A DNA stretch of 64,000 bases. Origin: Bacteroidia bacterium (GTDB taxonomy: Bacteria > Bacteroidota > Bacteroidia > J057 > JADKCL01). The translations under genes and the position numbers were made by a program. The number at the start of each line of letters is the position of its first letter. The first letter of the stretch is position 1. Location of the stretch: NCBI GenBank assembly GCA_020635905.1, contig JACJYV010000002.1, positions 992,001 to 1,056,000 of the forward strand, in the 5' to 3' direction. The notes beneath the pieces were generated by a model. It had not been told where the DNA came from. It saw only the letters and a program-made list of their open reading frames with translations, and made no database searches. Shown here piece by piece: positions 45,014 to 52,550 of the stretch.

Positions 45014-45715
45014 ATGAAATCAGGCCGTTTTCTCTACTTTCTGTTGCTGATCGTAATTGCTTTCTCCAGTTGTAAAAAGGATGATTACACCCCCATCGAC
45101 CGGGGCAATTCCTATCTGCACATTGTGAGTGGCGCCAAAGCCGATACCTTCAACGTGGTATTTGATTACCTGAATGCAGACACCCGGGTAATTGCAGGCT
45201 TTTATGAAAACAGAAATTGGCCCCTGACCGGCTACGCCGATCTGGAAGCGGGAGGCACCCCCGACGAATATGGCAACGGTAAAATCTACCTGCTGGCCAT
45301 TCGCGACAGCTTCCTGCATAATCTTTACGATACCCTGATGTACAAGCGCCCCATCGAACTTCAGGAAGGCAAAAAATCGTCTGTCTGCTTCGCAGACAGC
45401 GGTGGAATGCTGGCCATGGCCTTTTTCTCTGACGAAGTCAGTACGCCTGCGGCCACTTCAGCCACAGTCCGCTTCATCAACCTGAAAGAAGCGATTCCCT
45501 CGGGCGGGCTGCGCTCCACGGATACCTCGATCAACCTGACGGCTGATTTTCTAAAAGCCAGTAGCTTTGTGACCATCCCGGCCGGCACTTACGACCTCGA
45601 AGCCCTGGATGGCAGCGGGGGAGTGGTAACCAGCCGCAATAATGTAACCTTTGGAGGTGGCGGAATTTTTTCCATCTACCACAATGGCAACAGCATCGAA
45701 TTTTACCGCCACTGA
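45014..45715 (+). CDS. DUF4397-like lipoprotein
   Basis: 233 residues with lipobox VIAFSSC (Cys20). The mature part has two beta-sandwich-like halves with YLHIVSGAKADTFNVVFDYL and TSATVRFINLKEAIPSGGLR, and VTIPAGTYDLEALDGSGGVV, the usual landmarks of DUF4397 proteins found on Bacteroidota surfaces. Function unknown. It ends at a strong bidirectional terminator. Confidence 0.72.
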   Translation: MKSGRFLYFLLLIVIAFSSCKKDDYTPIDRGNSYLHIVSGAKADTFNVVFDYLNADTRVIAGFYENRNWPLTGYADLEAGGTPDEYGNGKIYLLAIRDSFLHNLYDTLMYKRPIELQEGKKSSVCFADSGGMLAMAFFSDEVSTPAATSATVRFINLKEAIPSGGLRSTDTSINLTADFLKASSFVTIPAGTYDLEALDGSGGVVTSRNNVTFGGGGIFSIYHNGNSIEFYRH

Positions 45716-45734
45716 GCGATCTGAAAAGTCATAA

Positions 45735-45768
45735 AAAAACGGCGGACCATTTACGGTCCGCCGTTTTT
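45735..45768. terminator. Bidirectional intrinsic terminator
   Basis: AAAAACGGCGGACC (45735-45748), loop ATTTAC, GGTCCGCCGTTTTT (45755-45768): 14-bp perfect stem with A and T runs on both sides. Serves convergent genes ending at 45715 and 45784. Confidence 0.9.
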
Positions 45769-45783
45769 GTTTTGCTCAACAGC

Positions 45784-46596
45784 TTATTTTTTGATGGGAT
45801 ATTTCCGGGCCATGGCCTCGGCCACGGGGATTTTTTCCTTCAGTTTTTTGATGCGGGTCGCATCTGAGGGGTGGGTGCTCAGAAATTCAGGGGGAGCACC
45901 TCCACCTGATTTGGCGGCCATTCTTTCCCAGAAAGGAACGGCTTCATGGGGATTATAACCTGCCATAGCCATAAAGTACAGCCCCATCTCATCTGCTTCA
46001 GATTCATGCATGCGGCTGAAAGGGAGCAGGATGCCCACCTGAGCGCCGATGCCCACGGCCTGCAAAAATGCATTGCGGGTAGCTTCTGGTTTTTGGGAGA
46101 GGGCCACATCCAGGGCAGTGATACCCACCTGAGCAGCCAGTCCCTGGCTCATGCGTTCGTTGCCGTGGTTGGCAATGGCGTGTGAAATTTCGTGCCCCAT
46201 CACCACGGCTAGTCCGTCTGCATTTTTGGCAATGGGAAGCAATCCCGTGTAAACCACAACCTTGCCGCCGGGCATACACCAGGCATTCACCTGTGGGTCT
46301 TCCACCAGGTTGAACTCCCAGGCGTAGCCTGCAAGGAGTTTTGTCTTGCCCGTTTTGGTGAAATAATTTTCAACTGCCTTCTGAATATTTTTGCCCACCG
46401 TCTTCACCAGATTGGTATTGGCCTGGTCTGTGCTGAGTTTGTGCTCGCTCAGAAATTGCTTGTAGCTGGTAAAACTCATGGAATTCAGGGTGGATTTGGG
46501 CACCATTTTCATTTGCTTGCGCCCGGTAATGGGGACCCGCTGGCAGGCAACCAGGGTTACCACCACCCCAATCAGTAAAATCAGATATCTACGCAT
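45784..46596 (-). CDS. M48-family metalloprotease lipoprotein
   Basis: 270 residues from the ATG at 46596 (upstream codons in the same frame lie near the promoter and are excluded). Lipobox GVVVTLVAC (Cys18). The zinc motif HEISH is at 135-139 (MGHEISHAIANHGNERM), and the third ligand is the Glu of RMHESEADEMGLYFMAMAGY. PVNAWCMPGGKVVVYTGLL-type context precedes it. M48 lipoproteins of this kind (BepA/YcaL-like) act in envelope quality control. It follows the 188-aa gene by 102 bases. Confidence 0.92.
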   Translation of the reverse strand: MRRYLILLIGVVVTLVACQRVPITGRKQMKMVPKSTLNSMSFTSYKQFLSEHKLSTDQANTNLVKTVGKNIQKAVENYFTKTGKTKLLAGYAWEFNLVEDPQVNAWCMPGGKVVVYTGLLPIAKNADGLAVVMGHEISHAIANHGNERMSQGLAAQVGITALDVALSQKPEATRNAFLQAVGIGAQVGILLPFSRMHESEADEMGLYFMAMAGYNPHEAVPFWERMAAKSGGGAPPEFLSTHPSDATRIKKLKEKIPVAEAMARKYPIKK

Positions 46597-46628
46597 TTTG
46601 AACTGGTTTTTGGTTTTTTCAAAAATGG

Positions 46629-46636
46629 CAAAAATA
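46629..46636 (-). promoter_or_regulatory. Putative -7 box of the M48 gene
   Basis: On the minus strand this reads TATTTTTG, an exact TAnnTTTG. No good -33 partner lies at the normal distance, so the assignment is weak. It supports the start at 46596 because longer frames would begin upstream of it. Confidence 0.35.
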
Positions 46637-46698
46637 CCCGTCAATGACCTCATTTTTCGACGAGCAAATATTTTACAAGGATAAATGTAAGCCTGGAA

Positions 46699-47265
46699 TC
46701 AGTTCAGGTTGAGGTAGGGGGAAAGCTTTTTGCCAATGGATTCGATCTGGACCATGTTGCGCAGGAAGGGCAGGTTGATGGCAGGTTTGCTTTCAGGCAG
46801 AAACTCGTAATAGGGTTTTCCGGCCATTTCAGCGGGAAAAAGAATATTGGATTGGAAATCTGTGGACATCTGCAGGCGGGGATGGTCCAAGCCACCCAAA
46901 ATGCCTCTCAAATCGGCCAGTACCTCGAAAAGTCCTTCTGCATAAGCAGGGATGTCGAGCGGTTTTTTGATGCCTTTGACGATGAAAGTGAAGAAGTAAT
47001 CGGCGCCCAAAGCACCAGGCTCTGCACTGAATTCCCCAATCATGCGAATTTCCTCGATGCGAAACTGAAATTTATTCCCCTCCATAAAGTAGTGGATGGT
47101 CTCGCCATTCAGATAAATGCGGGCATCGAAAGTATTTTGGGATCTGTTCATCTGCTGCAGAGTTATTGTGATCGATGGAACTTTCAAACCTGTGCGGGCC
47201 ACAGTTTCAAGCGGAACAGTTTCAAACGGCTCAGGATATGAAGTAATGGGCGAAGAACTTCTCAT
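46699..47265 (-). CDS. 188-aa hypothetical protein
   Basis: No family recognised. No signal peptide; a Pro/Glu-rich N-terminus (SYPEPFETVPLE) precedes a mixed alpha/beta domain with EGNKFQFRIEEIRMIGEF and LMSTDFQS-type strands. It starts three bases after the stop of the glycosyltransferase gene, so it is in the same operon and presumably takes part in polysaccharide or envelope biology. Confidence 0.6.
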   Translation of the reverse strand: MRSSSPITSYPEPFETVPLETVARTGLKVPSITITLQQMNRSQNTFDARIYLNGETIHYFMEGNKFQFRIEEIRMIGEFSAEPGALGADYFFTFIVKGIKKPLDIPAYAEGLFEVLADLRGILGGLDHPRLQMSTDFQSNILFPAEMAGKPYYEFLPESKPAINLPFLRNMVQIESIGKKLSPYLNLN

Positions 47266-47268
47266 AAA

Positions 47269-48399
47269 TTAAGATAATTTTAAGATTTCCCAGACTTTGG
47301 CGGCGCTGCTGTCCCAGGAAAAGGCTGATTTTCTTTCCCTTCCCTTGTGGATAAGCGCAGCCCGGTAGCCGGGGTCCGTGGAGATTTTTTCCAATCCAGC
47401 GGCAATTTCTGAAGGTTTCAGAGGGTCCACGAGGCAGGCGGCCTCGCCTGCGACCTCGGGCATGGAGGTGACATTGCTGCAAAGAATGGCGGTTTCGGCC
47501 TGCATGGCCTCAACCAGGGGCAACCCAAACCCCTCAAAATAAGGAACGTAGCACAGAGCTTCTGAGGCTCCATAAAGCTGATTGAGCTCGAGGTCGCTCA
47601 CATAACCTGTAAAATGGATATCTTCCTTGTAGTCAGAGTGGGCGTAACTGTGGATAACTTTGACCGTGTCCCAGGCCTTTCTCCCGACCAGCAGCAGACG
47701 GTGAGGCAAGCCCGTTTTTTGTTTGAAGAGATTGAATCCCTCGATCAGATTATTCAGGTTTTTCCGGGGATGAATGGCTCCCACGAAGTGGAAAAAGGGT
47801 TTTCCCTCCGAAAACCGGGCGCGGATTTCTGCTTTTTCCTGCTCTGAAACGGGAAAGAAAATGTCCGAACAGGCATTATACACCACAGAAATTTTGTCCG
47901 GATCCTCCCTGAACTGCGCAATCACATCCTGGCGGGTATATTCGCTGACCGTAATGATTTTGCGGGCACGGTGCGAGAATTGCGGAAAAAACTTGTGGTA
48001 ATAGGCTGCTTCAGCGGGTTTGACGTCCTGGGGATAATGCATAAAAGCCAGGTCATGGAAAACCGCCACCTGCGGAACCCGGGTCCGCAGGGAAAGAAAC
48101 CCGTCGGGGGAGAAAAACACGTCAGGTTTGAGTTTGCGCAGCATGCGGGTCACAGACCAGTCAAACCAGATGCGAAAAAGGATGGGATGCCTTGCGGGCG
48201 GCGGCAGGTGATAGCCCTTTACATTGGCGGCCGGGATGAATGATGGATCAAACGGGCGGTCAAAGAAAAAGGAAAAGCGGGCTTCAGGATGATTTTGCAC
48301 CATTCTGCGCACAATTTCCCAGGTAAAACGGCCCATGCCCTCCAGTTTGTCCTTCATCAGGAAACGGGTATTGACTGCGATATGGGGGCCGGTTTTCAC
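47269..48399 (-). CDS. Glycosyltransferase, GT4-like (GT-B fold)
   Basis: 376 residues when started at GTG 48399; a TTG at 48420 is also in frame. The first half has IAVNTRFLMKDKLEGMGRFT, a usual GT4 start. The donor-binding half has FFHFVGAIHPRKNLNNLIEG and YVPYFEGFGLPLVEAMQAET, containing the conserved EGFGLP..E motif. No signal peptide. It is most like mannosyl- or galactosyltransferases of surface polysaccharide clusters; the sugar is unknown. It precedes the flippase stop by 50 bases and overlaps no gene. Confidence 0.88.
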   Translation of the reverse strand: MKTGPHIAVNTRFLMKDKLEGMGRFTWEIVRRMVQNHPEARFSFFFDRPFDPSFIPAANVKGYHLPPPARHPILFRIWFDWSVTRMLRKLKPDVFFSPDGFLSLRTRVPQVAVFHDLAFMHYPQDVKPAEAAYYHKFFPQFSHRARKIITVSEYTRQDVIAQFREDPDKISVVYNACSDIFFPVSEQEKAEIRARFSEGKPFFHFVGAIHPRKNLNNLIEGFNLFKQKTGLPHRLLLVGRKAWDTVKVIHSYAHSDYKEDIHFTGYVSDLELNQLYGASEALCYVPYFEGFGLPLVEAMQAETAILCSNVTSMPEVAGEAACLVDPLKPSEIAAGLEKISTDPGYRAALIHKGRERKSAFSWDSSAAKVWEILKLS

Positions 48400-48449
48400 G
48401 GGGCAAAGTAACCACCCCAAAGCCAGACTTCACAAACTTTTCGATGGAT

Positions 48450-49898
48450 TTATTTTAATTCCTGACCAAACTTCAGCAATCCCGCTCCAAGACTCATGCC
48501 GGCCAGGGCAATTCCTGCAATTCCTGAGACTGCCCACCAGGGTAAAGCGGTCAGGGTCAGGCCATAGAAGAGGCCAAAAAAGAGGGCGCTGATCAGGAAA
48601 ATTTTGCCCAGATTCCCGAAAGAAACATTATAAGGCAATTTCACCTGAATATATACCACGTAGGTGATGCTGAGGAAGATGTAGCTGCCCAGGGTGGTCC
48701 AGGCAGAGGCCACCGCGCCGTAGGCAGGAATGAAGATATAATTGAAGGCGATATTGATGAAGATGCCAATGAAGATCATCCAACTGACGAATTTTTCGTG
48801 GTTGGTGGAGGTGAGGAGGGTGCTGAAAATGGCAAAAATGCCGTTGACGATCACAGAAAGGAAGAGAATGCGCAGACATTGGGCCATGATTTCCAGCTCC
48901 AGGGTTGTGGAATTGGTAAAGAGAAAGAGGAGTTTTTCCGCATAAAACCAGACAAATACCCCGGAAAAAATCATGGGAATGGCGGCTAATCCCTGTCCAA
49001 AATCAAGCAGGCGTTTCTGGCCGGGAAAATCCTTGATATGGAAGGAAAATTTCGCGAAAAATATGGGCAAAATCGTCCAAAGGTACATCATGACTGCATC
49101 CACCCAGCGGTAAGCACCTGCATAAAGGCCATTTTCATGGTCGCCAGCCATGCTTTTGAGCATCACCTGGTCCACCTTGTCCATGACCGAGTACATGATG
49201 GTAACCACGGCAAAGGGCAGGCTGTCTTTGAGCAACTGGGAAATTTCAGCGACTTTGAATCCAGGTTTGATCCAGCCAAACATTTTCAGGATGAAAAAAT
49301 AGAGCAGGACCATGGAAACGGCGACAGAAATGAGTCCCGCAATGACGTAGGAGTTGAGGGAAATTTCCTTTTGCCAGAGCAGGAAAATCACGATCAGCAA
49401 AAGAATGAGGCGATCGAAAATGGAGGCCACCGCGTCGATGCGAAAGTGCTGAAAGGCCTGAAAAGTAGCCCGAAAAAAGAATATGATCTGGACCAGGGCC
49501 TGGGCCAGACACAGGATTACCAGATAAATTAGCTCCTGCGAACTATATCCCAAAATCCAACCCACACCCAGCATAAAGAGGGGATAGAGCACAGCCAGTA
49601 CAATTTTGACCGTGAAAAGACTGGGAAAAAGGGATTTCAGCAACGACTGATTCCCGGCAATGGTTTTGGTGGCGTACTGATTGAGGCCCAGATCAGAAAA
49701 GGCAATGAAAAGAAATCCCAGGGCATATAAACCTGCATACAATCCAAAATCGTCGTGCCCAATCTCATCCTGGACCATATTATTCACCAGAATCCAGGCC
49801 GATTTGATGACCAGATTCAGGATGACCGCGAGACTGATATTTGTGAAAAGGCTTTTAATGGGCTGGTTTTTGGCTGTCAATTTACATAACAAATACAA
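48450..49898 (-). CDS. Oligosaccharide flippase (Wzx/MOP superfamily)
   Basis: 482 residues with about 12-14 hydrophobic helices and no signal peptide. It resembles Wzx-type exporters: NISLAVILNLVIKSAWILVN at the first helix, DDFGLYAGLYALGFLFIAFSDLGLNQYA and SVMDKVDQVMLKSMAG typical of the family. It would flip lipid-linked glycans across the inner membrane. The start is a TTG at 49898 by frame; a second TTG six codons downstream is equally possible. It forms a polysaccharide unit with the glycosyltransferase and the divergent ligase. Confidence 0.8.
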   Translation of the reverse strand: MYLLCKLTAKNQPIKSLFTNISLAVILNLVIKSAWILVNNMVQDEIGHDDFGLYAGLYALGFLFIAFSDLGLNQYATKTIAGNQSLLKSLFPSLFTVKIVLAVLYPLFMLGVGWILGYSSQELIYLVILCLAQALVQIIFFFRATFQAFQHFRIDAVASIFDRLILLLIVIFLLWQKEISLNSYVIAGLISVAVSMVLLYFFILKMFGWIKPGFKVAEISQLLKDSLPFAVVTIMYSVMDKVDQVMLKSMAGDHENGLYAGAYRWVDAVMMYLWTILPIFFAKFSFHIKDFPGQKRLLDFGQGLAAIPMIFSGVFVWFYAEKLLFLFTNSTTLELEIMAQCLRILFLSVIVNGIFAIFSTLLTSTNHEKFVSWMIFIGIFINIAFNYIFIPAYGAVASAWTTLGSYIFLSITYVVYIQVKLPYNVSFGNLGKIFLISALFFGLFYGLTLTALPWWAVSGIAGIALAGMSLGAGLLKFGQELK

Positions 49899-49995
49899 AA
49901 CCCTGATTTAAAAAAACGGGTTTGAGCGCCAGGGAAGGGTTGCAAAAGAATTGCCTGTTAGTTTTTGGAAATAATGGGGATATTTGCACCTGCTG

Positions 49996-51474
49996 ATGTT
50001 GATCCAACAGGGAATATCGTTGACCAGGCGCGTTCTGTCTGATAAGCGGGTACTTTTTGTACTGGCCTCCATCTGCTATCTGATGGTGATTTACTACGGC
50101 ATTACCCGTAAAAATGAATACACCTTCGCGGTTCCCTTCGGGTTGTTGCTGGTCTATATGGCCATCGACAATTTCAGGAATGTGTGGTACCTGGCTTTGC
50201 TGCTAATGCCCCTTTCGTTTGATCTTTCAGACCGCATTCCAGGCGCCAGTATCACTTTCCCCACGGATTTGCTGGCTTTGGGCCTGATTGGAGCTTTGGT
50301 CATACGCATGTTGCTGGACAGAAATTCCTACGCAGCCCTTTTTAACCACTCCCTGACCTGGCTGCTGGCCATTTATCTGGTCTGGATGCTTCTTTCGGCC
50401 ATTTTATCGCCCATGCCTTTGGTTGGGATCAAGTGGGTTTTGCGGGCTTTCTGGATGGTGGGATGTTTTTATGTGCTTTCCACTGTGATCTTTTCCCAAC
50501 CCAAAACCATTGTCTATTTCTTCTGGCTGATTGGGGTGGGCTTTGCCCTGGCCATGATGATTATCATTGCCAAATACGTGGTGCAGGGGCGAAATCCCTT
50601 TGGATTGCGTTTCAATCCCACCCCTGTTTTTCGCGATCACACCTTATTTGGAGCGTTTACCACCTTTTTTGTGCCAATTTTTACCCTGTTCATTTTTCGG
50701 GGAAATTTCAGCCGCTCATTTCGCATTGGCAGCGCCATTTTGCTGATGTTTATCCTGATGGGACTTTTCTTTTCCTACTCAAGGGGCGCCTGGGCCAGTA
50801 CTTTTATCGGGCTGGCGGGAATGTATATGTTGATCATCCGCAAGTGGATTCTGGGCCGCATCATTCCCATTTCGCTGGGATTGATCGTCATTGCCGGGCT
50901 GGCCGTCAGTTACATACAGGAGCGGGCCAGCCGCAACAAGGCGGTTTCGCGGGAGAGTTTTGAGGAGCACATTGCCTCCATGACCAATTTCTCGACCGAT
51001 CATTCCAATACAGAACGCATCAATCGCTGGATTTCGGCCATCCACATGGGCCAGGACCGCCCCATTTTTGGTTATGGACCCGGCAGTTACATGTTTGTTT
51101 ATGGTGATTATCAGCTGAGTAAATACAGAACTCCGGTTTCAACCAACCGTGGCGACAACGGCACGGCGCATAATGAGTGGTTGCTGGCTTTTTCGGAAAT
51201 GGGCTATCCAGGCTTTTTTCTGACCATTTTGCTCTTCCTCTGGCCTGTTTACTGCGGTTTCAGAGGTTATTTCAGGACGAAGGAGGTCAATGTGCGCTTG
51301 ATTTATCTCGGGCTGACTTTTGGATTGATTACTTATACCATTCACGCGCTGGTGAATAATTTTCTGGATCAGGATAAGATATCCGTTACATTTTTCGGCA
51401 TTCTGGCCGTGATTACTGCGCTCGACCTGCGCTATGCACGAGCCAGGGAGGCTGCCTCTCCCGGGCTGGCCTGA
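49996..51474 (+). CDS. O-antigen ligase-like (Wzy/WaaL) membrane protein
   Basis: 492 residues from the ATG at 49996 (TTG 49984 also in frame). About 11 membrane helices. The conserved large loop is visible: FFSYSRGAWASTFIG, then FGYGPGSYMFVYGDYQ and NGTAHNEWLLAFSEMGYPGF, a H[NS]xxL-type motif typical of Wzy_C/WaaL ligases. It presumably polymerises or ligates the glycan exported by the divergent flippase, 97 bases away. GT, flippase and ligase together suggest a small surface polysaccharide locus, although more glycosyltransferases would be expected elsewhere. Confidence 0.85.
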   Translation: MLIQQGISLTRRVLSDKRVLFVLASICYLMVIYYGITRKNEYTFAVPFGLLLVYMAIDNFRNVWYLALLLMPLSFDLSDRIPGASITFPTDLLALGLIGALVIRMLLDRNSYAALFNHSLTWLLAIYLVWMLLSAILSPMPLVGIKWVLRAFWMVGCFYVLSTVIFSQPKTIVYFFWLIGVGFALAMMIIIAKYVVQGRNPFGLRFNPTPVFRDHTLFGAFTTFFVPIFTLFIFRGNFSRSFRIGSAILLMFILMGLFFSYSRGAWASTFIGLAGMYMLIIRKWILGRIIPISLGLIVIAGLAVSYIQERASRNKAVSRESFEEHIASMTNFSTDHSNTERINRWISAIHMGQDRPIFGYGPGSYMFVYGDYQLSKYRTPVSTNRGDNGTAHNEWLLAFSEMGYPGFFLTILLFLWPVYCGFRGYFRTKEVNVRLIYLGLTFGLITYTIHALVNNFLDQDKISVTFFGILAVITALDLRYARAREAASPGLA

Positions 51475-51495
51475 AGTTTTTCCAATAAGACACAA

Positions 51496-51616
51496 GGGGA
51501 CCTCTGGCAACTTCGAATCTCTTCGTTGGATTTGATTCAGAAATGCTCATTTACCCTGGTAAACTGCGCTTTCTTCACCTGGGCCCGCCTTGGTTTTTTG
51601 GGGTTTTCAGGTGTTC
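51496..51616. repeat. Dispersed terminal-inverted-repeat element, copy D
   Basis: Bounded by GGGGACCTCTGGCAAC and GGTTTTCAGGTGTTC. The core contains CTTCGAATCTCTTCGTTGGA, AGAAATGCTCATTTACC and AAACTGCGCTTTCTTC, parallel to copy A. The inner stem TTTACCCTGGTAAA is preserved with compensating-looking changes. Confidence 0.7.
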
Positions 51617-52128
51617 ACACAATATTAATCAGTTGAAACAGGGGGGATTTTTTTTCACTCCTGGCCTTTGGATTTTGGTCGGGCGCCAGGGGAAAAGGGG
51701 AGATTATGTCTGATAATGGTGTGAATTCGGGGATAAACCAGGGCTTTAGTAGCTTCTTTAAGGGTTCCCTGCTGGTTTTCTGGCAAATTTTCCCAAAAAA
51801 CTGCAAAGATTGTATGTAATAAAAAGCGTGTAAGATTCGAAAAATGTTAAAAATGTTTTCGCCTGATTTTTGCCTAAAATGATCTAAAATGTGAAAATTT
51901 GGCTGATATGGCGTTTTGGGTGGGAATATTTGTTGGTAAAAAACATATTATGAGCCAAGTTCCGGGTGTAAGAATTATGTGGTTTATTCAAATTTTTTTC
52001 TTACCTTTAAAACAGATTCATAAAATTTGATTTTTTAATCGGGACTTTTCTACCCAGTTTTCAACTAAACCCATTTTCCGTAATAAATTCAGTTCTTTTG
52101 GTTTATTAATCTTTTAAAAAAAACCACT
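51617..52128. other. AT-rich intergenic leader, no gene recognised
   Basis: About 510 bases, rich in A/T runs. One 63-codon minus-strand frame (51615-51806) is not convincing. TACCTTTA at 52002-52009 could be a -7 box of the next gene, but it has no clear -33 partner. Otherwise I see nothing. Confidence 0.4.
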
Positions 52129-52518
52129 ATGAAAAAGCTAATGTTTATTAAATGCTTCGTCATTTGTCTCGGTTTGTTTTTCGCAGTTGGGAGTGTAAGC
52201 GCCCAGCAGGTAACCGGAAACAATCCTGGTCCGGCCAGCAAGACTGCTGACCAGGCCAAAAAGGAAATGATGGAAAAAAGTACGCCTGACTATAAGAAGC
52301 AGGCTCACTACACAGAAAAAGCAGGTGTCACCCTGCTGCCAGGCTATGTAGCTACTGGAAACAAAGCTGTTGATGAGGCAAATTATCAGGCAGCTAAAGC
52401 GAAATTCATTAAGGACAATGAAGCCGAATACCATCGGCTGATGAAACTTGATGCAAGCAACCGGAGCGGCGCTATCACCGTCACTGCCAAGCAAGTTCAG
52501 CCTACTGGACTGCATTAA
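52129..52518 (+). CDS. Small secreted hypothetical protein
   Basis: 129 residues with signal peptide FVICLGLFFAVGSVSAQ. The mature part is charged and helical (KTADQAKKEMMEKSTPDYKK, DEANYQAAKAKFIKDNEAEY). Similar small proteins often precede T9SS genes in Bacteroidota; no named family. It lies 32 bases upstream of the T9SS gene and is probably co-transcribed. Confidence 0.75.
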   Translation: MKKLMFIKCFVICLGLFFAVGSVSAQQVTGNNPGPASKTADQAKKEMMEKSTPDYKKQAHYTEKAGVTLLPGYVATGNKAVDEANYQAAKAKFIKDNEAEYHRLMKLDASNRSGAITVTAKQVQPTGLH

Positions 52519-52550
52519 TCATTTGTTTCACTTAATGAGAACTTAAGATT

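Noticed and set aside
51615..51806. 63-codon minus-strand frame in the AT-rich gap
   Set aside because: No recognised domain, no promoter, and biased composition; it begins next to a repeat copy.
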